A DNA stretch of 11,099 nt from the NCBI GenBank assembly GCA_001584585.1, contig LSYV01000006.1:2835191-2846289 (forward strand), in the 5' to 3' direction. Made by a program: the position numbers and the translations under genes. Source of the DNA: Gonium pectorale (Eukaryota; Chlorophyta; Chlorophyceae; Chlamydomonadales; Volvocaceae). Positions within the stretch are counted from its first letter, which is position 1, and the number at the start of each line of letters is the position of its first letter. Positions 1 to 6,542 of this stretch are shown here, piece after piece. The notes under the pieces are model-generated. The model was not told the DNA's origin. It saw only the letters and a list, made by a program, of their open reading frames with translations, and searched no databases.

Positions 1-563
1 GCATGAAGGTGCCCCTCCTTTAGGGCGGTGAAGTGGAGCTTATGCCAGGCTGACATTGCGGTTGCCACAGCCAGCACCCCAGGGGCCGACCGTGTGAAGC
101 CGCACAGCCCGCTGACATAGTCAATAATCTCCACTTGGTTGGCAAGGTACCAACCGGAGCTGGTGAGCTTCAGCCCTTTGAGGAAGCTGCGAATGTTCTC
201 CAAGAACGGGCCGAGGTTGTCGGTGTGGCCATCCGTGCGGGGAATGGCATTTGGCTGCAGCCCGCCCAGAGAGCGGTGCTGATGTGCCGTGTCCTCTATG
301 CCCGATGTGACGCCCGCGGCTGCAGCCCGCGGCCCGCTGGGGTCCGGTCGATGGAGAAGGGCCGCAGGCCCGGCGGAACCGGCGCTGCCTGGATGTCGAC
401 AGTCAGGCGCAGCCTGCTCTTGCACAGCAGATGCGTCACTGACGCCGTCAGACGCTCTAGGCTCGTCTACCGCACCAGGCGCAGCCCGGTCGGTCGAGGA
501 TGCTGCTGCTCGAACCGCCCCAGGTGGCGGCAAAACACACCCGATGAGTGGATACGCGATGGG
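1..563 (-). pseudogene. Partial open frame with tyrosine-recombinase-like (core-binding) segment, truncated by window edge
   Basis: Read on the minus strand, this frame is open for about 187 codons, from just after a TAG at 564-566 to the window edge. It has no ATG until late, so its start must lie in an upstream exon or it is a remnant. The first part is low-complexity and rich in Ala, Gly, Pro and Ser, like a linker. The last 79 codons (239 to 3) read like conserved protein, with segments such as LGPFLENIRSFLKGLKLTS, VEIIDYVSGLCGF and ATAMSAWHKLHF. That spacing of helices (a 'Y-V-x-x-L' helix followed by an 'A-x-S-A-W-H-K' helix) resembles the SAM-like core-binding domain of tyrosine recombinases found in DIRS or Crypton elements, and the catalytic domain would lie beyond the left edge. 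The family assignment is inference from pattern only. It could equally be an exon of an unknown gene. Confidence 0.35.
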
Positions 564-1231
564 CTACTCTCACGCAAAAGCTGGTGGAGCGACGTGTGCA
601 TTCAGAGCACGCAGGGTCAGAGACGCGACCAACTACGACTCTGAACTTACAATTGGTCTTTCGGCAGGCAAGCTGTAATGCCAGTGGCAACTCCAAAAGG
701 CACTGCTCGTGATGAACTACGAACGTCAGCGTAAGCGTGCCAAGACACCTGGTGGCGCTTGGCCACAGCGCTTGGCCCCTGGCAAGTGTCGTACAAACAA
801 GGCCCTTGCCTGCAATCCTTATCCGCTTCTGAAACCGCTAACCGTACATTGGGAAGCCAGTGCGAAGTCCAAATGCACACAAGACACGCGCCACCTGCAG
901 CTACCAGGTGCGCCTAGCGGTCCATCCTCATGTCCGGGAATGCCATGGCATGAGTCAGTCCACACAACAACAACTCGCACCACAAAAACAGGGGCATGCT
1001 CGATAGGCATGCCGGCCCAACCGCTGTCGCGCCCTCTCCGCTCCTTCCCTTTGCGTTCAACGCACCAAGCCCCAAGCCCCGCCCGTTCTCCTGTGGTAGC
1101 CGCCCCCTTGTTCCAGCTTCTCTTTCTCTTCCTTCTAGCCTTTTTCGTTTTGTGCTCTCTGACAGCTGTCACGCGTCCAGTTTCAGCTTCTCTTCCTTCT
1201 AACTGCATATCACACGTTATGGCGTGACAGC
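564..1231. other. Intergenic or repeat-derived stretch without a supported gene
   Basis: No frame here has convincing protein character; the longest plus frame (709-1227) is Pro/Ser/Thr-rich with no motif. The segment ends in a pyrimidine-rich tract (about 1017-1200). In that tract two related lines of sequence (TTCTCTTCCTTCTA at about 1124 and 1190) are each followed by the same perfect 12-bp palindrome, TGACAGCTGTCA (1160-1171 and 1225-1236). The second palindrome overlaps the left end of the inverted-repeat arm that starts at 1232. There is also a direct GGCATGC repeat near 993-1012. Confidence 0.5.
1160..1171. repeat. 12-bp perfect palindrome TGACAGCTGTCA, copy 1
   Basis: A perfect palindrome with a CAGCTG core. 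An identical copy lies 65 bp downstream. It could be a binding site for a dimeric protein, or footprints of repeat ends. Sequence shows only the duplication. Confidence 0.75.
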
Positions 1232-1236
1232 TGTCA
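1225..1236. repeat. 12-bp perfect palindrome TGACAGCTGTCA, copy 2
   Basis: Identical to the palindrome at 1160-1171. It straddles the left limit (1232) of the homology to the inverted arm at 4986, so it marks the outer boundary of the foldback-type element. Confidence 0.75.
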
Positions 1237-1280
1237 TGACGGGATGCGTGCGTGCTCTGCTAGGACCAGGGGCTATCCCT
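1232..1280 (+). repeat. Left terminal inverted-repeat arm, outer part (arm A)
   Basis: This 49-bp stretch, starting TGTCATGACGGG, matches the reverse complement of 4937-4986 along its whole length, with one single-base indel (CTCTG-CTAGG against CTCTGTCTAGG). Homology stops abruptly at 1280, exactly where a run of nine C begins. In the inverted copy the sequence continues after a 15-nt gap into arm B, which on this strand is not found until 4445. The outer part of the arm has therefore been separated from the inner part by about 3.16 kb. Confidence 0.85.
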
Positions 1281-1409
1281 CCCCCCCCCAGCTGAGAGCA
1301 CGCGCGAAAGCCGGGTTTGATACTGCTGTGCCCTTGAGTTCACACACGCGAAAGTTAGAGACACTTGTGGCCGTGGCATATGGCAACACCGGCCCTACAA
1401 GTGCTGCGC
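1281..1409 (-). other. 3' untranslated remnant of the retroelement
   Basis: These 129 bp lie between the stop codon of the methyltransferase-like tail and the left junction. They include a run of nine C followed by AGCTG (1281-1293), and two similar CACGCGAAAG-type words near 1300 and 1340. No polypurine tract or LTR end is evident. It is too short to hold a normal gypsy LTR. Confidence 0.4.
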
Positions 1410-2726
1410 CTACTGCAGCATCCAGTACTCATCAGTGCCCAAAGGGGACCTCAACAGCTGAGTGCGCATCGCCCTAGTGGCAAAGACGCATAACCACACA
1501 CATCGCCTGCCCATGGGCCCGCGAGGCAAACCCAATATCAACGCCAGCCTACCCGCTGCGGCAAGCCCATCTAGGAACTTACGCCTGGGTCCTGGGGCAT
1601 CCGTGACATAATGCCCCGGAACGTGAAAGGCCACAACCGGCGCAAATCGAGCTGCCAGCGGGAGCGCCAGGTCCAGCAAAGCGAACAACGTTGATGCCAC
1701 GATGGCTTCATATGGGAAAAGCTGCCCCGCACGGCGATAGAAGCCGGGCTGCAGCGCATCTTCATGCATCTCCGCCGTATGCGCGGGATTCACGTCATTG
1801 TTGGCGACGGCAAACCCCTTTGCTCGGAAGGCTCGCCCCACTCCCTGCGTGCCACACCACGGGTCCAGGACTCCGACACAACCTTCGAAAGCCACACGTG
1901 ATAGTAACGGCTTGACTTCCGCCACCTCCGTGGGGACGCACTGCCCATCAGCGGCAGGGCCGCCAACGGCACGGTTGGCTAGGAAGCTGAGCTGGCGGGC
2001 GCAGTACTCTCCTGGCATCAGCTCCTGGAGAGCAACATCACCCCACTCCTTAGAGCGCAGGTCCCAGGTGTCAGGCAATCTTTGTCCAGAGGTGGAAACG
2101 ACTGACCGAAGGCTAAACACGAGCCCCAACGCCTCCTCATCCCCGAGCTGCAGGCGCTTGGCGTACGACAGCTCTAACAACTCATGCTCTCCATCGTCGT
2201 ACCTGACCGACACGGCGCTGCCGTCGTCCGTCAGCACGCTGCCCACGACCACGCCAACCGCCTTGCGGCGGCGCATCGTCCGGGCGTCAACGACCGGGCG
2301 GTTGACAACGCGGCCCTCCAGCTCCGCTGCTTCCTTGGCGCGGCGTTTGTCCCGTGCTGTGGGGAAGATCTTGGGTTCTCGAGTGCGACCCTGAGGTGTT
2401 GGCCGGGCGTCAACCATGGCGGGATTAACGCCATCATCTAGACAGTCAGGGCACACCCACGTCCCCCGAGGCACTGCCTTCAGGGGTGGCGTGAGACAGT
2501 GCAGGTGCCAACCGGTTCCGCAGGAGTCGCACAGAATCATCTTGCTCTCCTGGTCAGGTAAGCCGCAAACCTCGCACTCCAAGTCGAGCGGCGGAAGAGC
2601 GACCCGTGGGTTCACAATCGGATCCAGGTTAGGTAGGTGGCAAGGGGCGAGCCGGCTGACATGCTCTTTACGCTCAGTACCGCAGCGCCCTACCAGCTTC
2701 ACCACCGCCATTGTCGTCCACCGCAA
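1410..2726 (-). CDS. Retroelement pol C-terminal tail: PHD finger, Tudor-like segment, SAM-methyltransferase-like domain
   Basis: The frame is open for 438 codons, from a TTG at 2726 (first ATG at codon 6). It has no natural start because it continues the integrase reading frame, broken by a frameshift near 2712. Residues 51-95 form a canonical C4HC3 PHD finger: CEVC, CDSC, H74, C77, then CPDC, with W90 before the last pair. PHD fingers usually read histone H3 tails. Residues about 156-194 (GVVVGSV, VRYDDGEHELLEL) look like a Tudor-type barrel strand set. Residues about 284-418 resemble a Rossmann methyltransferase: motif I LDPWCGTQGVG (287-297), acidic strand-2 end NND (309-311), and a motif IV position reading ASTLF (344-348) after AIV, where (N/D/S)PP(Y/F) is usual. 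The conserved-looking HVPGHYVTDAP and LPRGPMGRRC follow. The PHD call is firm, the methyltransferase call good, the Tudor call tentative. Activity is doubtful because motif IV is atypical and the element is decayed. Confidence 0.75.
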   Translation of the reverse strand: MRWTTMAVVKLVGRCGTERKEHVSRLAPCHLPNLDPIVNPRVALPPLDLECEVCGLPDQESKMILCDSCGTGWHLHCLTPPLKAVPRGTWVCPDCLDDGVNPAMVDARPTPQGRTREPKIFPTARDKRRAKEAAELEGRVVNRPVVDARTMRRRKAVGVVVGSVLTDDGSAVSVRYDDGEHELLELSYAKRLQLGDEEALGLVFSLRSVVSTSGQRLPDTWDLRSKEWGDVALQELMPGEYCARQLSFLANRAVGGPAADGQCVPTEVAEVKPLLSRVAFEGCVGVLDPWCGTQGVGRAFRAKGFAVANNDVNPAHTAEMHEDALQPGFYRRAGQLFPYEAIVASTLFALLDLALPLAARFAPVVAFHVPGHYVTDAPGPRRKFLDGLAAAGRLALILGLPRGPMGRRCVWLCVFATRAMRTQLLRSPLGTDEYWMLQ

Positions 2727-3199
2727 CTACGCGTAGCACCGCGTCCTTGACTGGCATTTGCAGCGTAGATGCCCGACCGCCCAGCGGCGAGTTCTTGTCA
2801 CCCTGCATGACATACACGTAGTCGCCCGCTTCAAAGCGCTGGAAGCGGGGTTTGTAGGCACCGCCGGCACGCTTGCGGGCATAGTGGTAGCGGTCACAGT
2901 GCTGTGCTATCAGCAGGTTGCCGGCGGCAGCAGGCATGGCACGTTGCATCGCTTCCGATCGCAGACGCAAGGAACTGATCAAAGGCGACGGGATCATTCG
3001 CGTTGAGTGGCTCAGCGAGCCGCTCACGGGCGGCCGGTGGGACCACAGGCTCCACCCTGTGCAACAGGAAGTATGGCGACATCTTAGTCGACGCCTGGGG
3101 CGAACAGCGGTAACCCAGCGCAAGCCACGGTAGATACTCGTCCCAGGTCTGGGCCCTGCCCTCCTGGGCACAGTACTTCCGCAGACCCTGTTTTACTAC
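2674..3199 (-). pseudogene. Integrase core end and C-terminal domain (frameshifted remnant)
   Basis: Downstream of the TAG at 3200-3202 the integrase frame stays open, giving typical post-catalytic text such as QGLRKYCAQE, LPWLALGYRCSPQ and KMSPYFLLHR. At about 2966 the reading moves to another frame, which continues as EAMQRAMPAAAGNLLIAQH, a helix like that before the integrase C-terminal domain. It then gives RFQRFEAGDYVYVMQ, the small beta-barrel of gypsy integrases. Near 2712 the frame shifts again into the PHD-containing tail. The order matches a gypsy integrase, so this is a continuous ancestral coding region with two frame lesions. Confidence 0.75.
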
Positions 3200-3895
3200 C
3201 TACACAATGCGCTCCGCCGCGCCGTCTGTCTGAGGGTGCTCCGCGGAAGTCTCGCGATGGTCGGTCGATGTGGCACTGCTCAAGCAGCGCCCCGAACTCG
3301 CCTTCCCATCCTGCCCGCGGTCAGTGAGCACCTCTGCGGGTGCCGAAAAGCGGGAGAGGACATGGAACAAGAAGGCCTCCGAGGTGCATTTAGCCGTCTT
3401 ATTTGGCAGGGGGATGAGCTCAATCCACTTGGAGACGTGCTCAATGGCGACCATGACGTATTTATCACCAAGGGCAGTGACCGGGAATGGGCTGCAGAGG
3501 TCCACACCCCAGCGGTACATGGGACCCATGACGGGCAGCGGTTGAAGGTGCTCTGGACGGGCGTTGCCAGTGGTATTGGCGCAGTCACAGAGCTTGCACT
3601 CCCCTACGACTCGTGCCACGTCCGCATGCATACCGCACCACCAATACATGAGCTTGAGCAGGCCGGCGGTGCGGCGTACACCATAATGTCCCAGCTGTCT
3701 GTGAACCTGCTCGATTAGCGCACGGCGCTCTTGTGGTGGCGGGCATACCCGCGTGGATCCGTTTCCCATGACGCGTGACAGCACGGTTCCCGAGCGATAT
3801 GAGCGGGCATGGCGCTCCACACGCTTAAGCTCTAGCTGAGAGCGGTGCCTCCATGCGACGCACGTTATGCAACGTGTTGGAGTCAGCCCACACAT
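3200..3895 (-). pseudogene. Gypsy-type integrase: HHCC zinc finger and DD35E catalytic core
   Basis: Integrase inserts retroelement cDNA into chromosomes. In this 231-residue frame the zinc finger is H65-x4-H70-x29-C100-x2-C103, the exact H2C2 spacing, with the usual YWW between. The catalytic core follows: D132 in RWGVDLCSPF, D192 in LTDRG, and E228 in DGAAERIV, with 35 residues between the second Asp and Glu. The core reads normally except for about 15 residues between TDRGQ and DHRETSAEHPQT. There the frame is displaced by a one-base loss near 3306-3312, then restored by a tandem 4-bp duplication (GGTCGGTC) at 3259-3267. The frame ends at an in-frame TAG (3200-3202), after which coding text continues in the same frame. 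It is therefore a broken pol, not a separate gene. The first ATG (3895) is internal; the true frame extends upstream. Confidence 0.88.
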
Positions 3896-4333
3896 CCGCT
3901 AAGTTGGGCGGCTGCGAGTCAACTCCGCAACCATGGCCAAGTGATCTACAGTCTCGTACAGACCTACACCAGGCCGTGATAGTGAAAACTCTCTAGGATC
4001 CGGTGGCCCAGCTTCATGAATTGCGGCCGCAGGCAGATCACTCCCCCCCCCCCCCAGCTGGGGCGCCGGGGCCTCTCCAACCCACCGTGGGTGCAAGGTG
4101 GCCACGTGATGCGGCGTGAGGAAGGCTTTGTGTAAGGCCTTCGACCACGCCACAAGGTGCGCCACGCAGGTGGAGGACGGTCCCCGCAGGAGCGCCTCCT
4201 GCCGTACATGCTCCGGGACTCGCGTGTGGAAGGTGCTACCCACGTTTACGTTGAGGACCCGCTCCATCTCTGAGCACGACAGGGGGCGTTGTTGAGAGGG
4301 GTTCGTAGCATCAGATATCCGCACCATGCGCAA
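3896..4333 (-). pseudogene. Retroelement pol linker upstream of integrase, degenerate
   Basis: This frame runs from 4333 (TTG, preceded by an in-frame TGA) to a TAG at 3899 and is in register with the integrase frame. It contains protein-like text (VPEHVRQEALLRG, LVAWSKALHKAFLTPHHVA, VGLYETVDHLAMVAEL) that I do not recognise as reverse transcriptase or RNase H. Just before the integrase, a neighbouring frame gives a better continuation (PNLADVWADSNTLHNVRRME, about 3915-3857). This implies a frameshift near 3910 and a return near 3850. A 13-C run (4043-4055; poly-G in coding sense) would be unstable and may have changed frame too. It is most likely the polyprotein stretch between RNase H and the integrase zinc finger. 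Confidence 0.5.
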
Positions 4334-4444
4334 GTCTCACGCAGGGAGTACATCGCAGGGTTGCCCGATAGTGTTGCGCGGGAAGAATGGCGCAGTAACT
4401 GGGATATCAGCCAATGGAATGACGCTACTTGGTCCCTCAATGCG

Positions 4445-4511
4445 GCGGTGCAGGTTGTGCATCGCTTTCAAGGGTACGTGCTGACCATGGGCACGTAAAA
4501 GACACCGCAGG
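4445..4511 (+). repeat. Left terminal inverted-repeat arm, inner part (arm B)
   Basis: These 67 bp match the reverse complement of 4855-4921 at 66 of 67 positions; the one difference is GACC against GACA in the middle. Similarity falls away upstream of 4442 and stops at 4511. It is the continuation of arm A at 1232-1280, displaced by the retroelement block. Confidence 0.9.
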
Positions 4512-4854
4512 TGTTGTGCGTCAGCAAGGTTGGTGCAGTAGTGCGCTAAGTGATGTTGCGCTCGGCCCCCTTGAGCGGCCCCGTGGCGGCGGCGGTGGAT
4601 AGCTGCTCGCGATCAGGGGCTGATGGTGCAGCGCCACGCCCGTGGGGATGGCGCTGCTGGCTAGCAGCGCCAGCATCAGGGGCACCATAAGCAGGAACGA
4701 GCGGTAGGAGACTCGACGCAGCTTCGAGAGGGACGGCAGCGCAAATCGCAGCCTAGCTGCCGAAGTGGGCAGCGGCTCACGCGGCACGGGGAGCCCCCGC
4801 CGCTGAGCGCGCCAGATACGCTTTTCCTCCCGCTCCTTGCGCAGACGCTCAAGC
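4512..4854. other. Central region of the foldback element
   Basis: This 343-bp segment lies between the inverted B arms. It shows no RNA gene and no transposase motif. On the minus strand it is open. The protein text has a charged part (LERLRKEREEKRIWRAQRR) followed by a hydrophobic stretch (FLLMVPLMLALLASS), so it could be a captured host exon or chance coding in GC-rich DNA. Confidence 0.4.
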
Positions 4855-5150
4855 CCTGCGGTGTCTTTTACGTGCCCATTGTCAGCACGTACCCTTGAAA
4901 GCGATGCACAACCTGCACCGCTGCCGCTGGTGAACAAGGGATAGCCCCTGGTCCTAGACAGAGCACGCACGCATCCCGTCATGACAAGGGCACGGAGCAT
5001 GTTGGCAAGGCGAGGTTGGCACCAGGGACAAGGCGGGTTCTGGCGCTGTTCTGGGATCCCGCGTACAACTGGCCCCGACAGACGTGGCGGCTGCCGGCGC
5101 TGATCCATGCCCCGCCTTGCCCCGCCCGGAGCAGATGTGAAGGGGCCCAT
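4521..5150 (-). CDS. Unrecognised 209-codon open frame spanning the right repeat arm
   Basis: From an ATG at 5150 the frame crosses the whole right inverted arm and ends inside the element's central region. I recognise no family. Visible traits are a Pro/Arg-rich start, a Lys/Arg/Glu-rich helix-like segment at about residues 100-115, one hydrophobic segment at about residues 150-166 and a Ser/Pro-rich tail. Arm B on the plus side does not preserve this frame's context, because it is followed by different sequence. It may be chance openness in GC-rich DNA or a gene fragment picked up by the element. Confidence 0.15.
   Translation of the reverse strand: MGPFTSAPGGARRGMDQRRQPPRLSGPVVRGIPEQRQNPPCPWCQPRLANMLRALVMTGCVRALSRTRGYPLFTSGSGAGCASLSRVRADNGHVKDTAGLERLRKEREEKRIWRAQRRGLPVPREPLPTSAARLRFALPSLSKLRRVSYRSFLLMVPLMLALLASSAIPTGVALHHQPLIASSYPPPPPRGRSRGPSATSLSALLHQPC
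4855..4986 (-). repeat. Right terminal inverted-repeat arm (continuous, B'-spacer-A')
   Basis: This is the intact 132-bp arm. Read on the minus strand it starts TGTCATGACGGG at 4986, continues as A' to 4937, has a 15-nt spacer (4936-4922), then B' to 4855. A' pairs with 1232-1280 and B' with 4445-4511, both in inverted orientation. Removing the retroelement block gives a unit of about 0.6 kb with 132-bp terminal inverted repeats, the layout of a MITE or foldback element. No clear target-site duplication flanks it (…GACAGC on the left, AGGGC… on the right). Confidence 0.8.
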
Positions 5151-6186
5151 ATGATTACCGGCGCTCGTGGGTCTATTGGTAGTCGGCGAAGCGGAAAAAC
5201 CAGAAGGAGATGGTGGTGCCGCTTGGAAGCATACAAAGCGCGCCTCATGCTTTATTCCATTGATCCGGGCATGTGCTCGCCCGCCCTATTGGAAACGTCG
5301 CGCCTTCGGGCGTGTATGGCCGTAGAGGCGGGCTCCCTCTTTCTGTGCAGGTTTCTCTCTTTTTTGTGCTCACGACAAAAGCAAGAAAGACCCACGGGTC
5401 CGCTCCTGGATGCCAGAGAGCATAAGCAACTGAGCTCCCGCGGTGCCTCAAGACAACGTACAAAGCGCGTACATTGGAAAGCTAGTGCGCGATGCTCTCT
5501 CGGCACATGCGCTCGCAGTCGTGGCGCTTATCAGCGCACTCCTTCATGACGACGATGGCAGCCGCTGGATAGCTGGACGGGGCGGCCTCGGTACCTTCAG
5601 CGACACGGTGCCAGCAGCACAACATAGCAGGAGTTGGTACTTTGCGGCTTGCGCAGGGAATGGGAACTTAGTAAGTAATGAGAACCACAAATTGCAGGCG
5701 GATCAGTCTGCGGTGGTGAGCTTTAAGCGGGTCTCACATGCATCCTCTGCATCTGACAGGACGCGACCGGATGCCTGGCAAGCGCCTGGCAGAGGGGCGA
5801 GGACAAGAGGAGGGACGAAGGGGCGCAAGGGGTGCCCAGAGTTTGGCTAGCTGGCGTTGAAAACACCCGAGCGGCGCCCCACCTTGTTACACACAGTGGT
5901 CTTTGGGACCCTTGGGCAAGATACGGGACCCTTGGGGCTACACTGCAATACATACAGCTATGCAGCTAATCTGGTGCTCTATTGTTAACAGCAAGCCAAG
6001 AAACTCTTGTGAAACCCCGTGAAACCTCTCCCATATGTCCGGTATCCTCCCAACACGACCTGACGAACCCTGTGCACGGGCAGCCCAACTAGAATCAGCC
6101 TAAAGGATGAGGCGCTGCCAAGTGCACCAAGAAACGGCGTTTTCGTAAGTGCGCGACCTCCTGCGACCTCGCAACCTACTGCGCAG
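4987..6186. other. Intergenic stretch with possible orphan exon and short direct repeat
   Basis: No gene is firmly supported. A plus frame at 5443-5670 reads plausibly (YIGKLVRDALSAHALAVVAL) and is followed directly by a consensus donor, GTAAGT, at 5671. It could join in phase 0 to the open segment at 6187. A 12-bp direct repeat GGGACCCTTGGG lies at 5905-5916 and 5925-5936 (period 20). The region 5940-6180 is less GC-rich than its surroundings. Confidence 0.35.
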
Positions 6187-6444
6187 CGCGAGCAGGATTA
6201 TATTAGACACCTCGGGCGCCGTGTAAAGGCCGAATGCAACAATCAGGCAGCCCTCGACTGGTTTCACGTTCGTGTGTACGAGTACGCGGAGGAGGTATCT
6301 GCCAAGCTCCTTGCTATGATAATAGGCGACCTTTGCAAACAGAGCTATACGAGTCTAACACACCTAGTATGTGAATGGCCCCCCTGTGTCGTCGAACCGA
6401 ATTGCGCACGCCAGGGACAATACGAAATGGCAGAGTACTCCTGA
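6187..6444 (+). other. Possible terminal exon of an unrecognised gene
   Basis: After an acceptor-like sequence (CCTACTGCGCAG, ending 6186), the plus frame is open for 85 codons to a TGA at 6442. Its protein text is balanced (EQDYIRHLGRRVKAE, WFHVRVYEYAEEVSAKLLAM), unlike the Arg/Pro/Ala-rich chance frames nearby. The same frame is open further upstream to about 6063 without an ATG. It would need an upstream exon, for which 5443-5670 is a candidate with matching phase. I recognise no family, and it may be chance. Confidence 0.2.
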
Positions 6445-6542
6445 ACGCATTGTGTTTTGAGTACAAACGGCGTGCGCGCTGCTCGGCATATGACGGAGCC
6501 ATGAAGACCGCCGCGGACCAGGCGTAGACGTTTCTCAGCAGC
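6445..6542 (+). promoter_or_regulatory. Presumed leader of the membrane-protein gene with two tiny upstream ORFs
   Basis: Two short frames precede the main ATG at 6543. The first, MTEP, is at 6490-6504; its stop overlaps the start of the second, MKTAADQA (6501-6527), as ATGA. If the transcript begins upstream of 6490 they could lower translation of the main frame. No TATA-like box is clear, and the transcription start is unknown. Confidence 0.3.

Larger units (their letters stand above)
1281..4444 (-). mobile_element. Degenerate, 5'-truncated Ty3/gypsy-type retroelement with PHD/methyltransferase tail
   Basis: This minus-strand block, about 3.16 kb, runs in the order linker, HHCC finger, DD35E integrase core, integrase C-terminus, PHD finger, Tudor-like segment, methyltransferase-like domain. 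The integrase signature and its H2C2 finger support a gypsy-type pol polyprotein. Reverse transcriptase, RNase H, protease, gag and primer-binding site are absent, so the copy lacks its 5' part. I saw no direct repeats at its ends that would be LTRs; only about 130 bp lie between the last stop codon (1410) and the left boundary. Frame lesions near 3910, 3850, 3309, 3262, 2966 and 2712, plus a TAG at 3200, show that the copy is not functional. Its limits are set by the points where homology to the inverted arm at 4855-4986 stops and resumes (1280 and 4445). They are thus inferred insertion junctions, and I could not identify a target-site duplication. Confidence 0.75.

Noticed and set aside
709..1227. 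Plus-strand 172-codon frame upstream of the inverted repeat
   Set aside because: The hydrophobic segment is only the translated pyrimidine tract; no motif or plausible gene structure.
1232..4986. Arms A and B as long terminal repeats of the gypsy element
   Set aside because: LTRs are direct repeats, whereas these are inverted, and the arm is contiguous only at 4855-4986. No direct repeat with TG...CA ends was seen.
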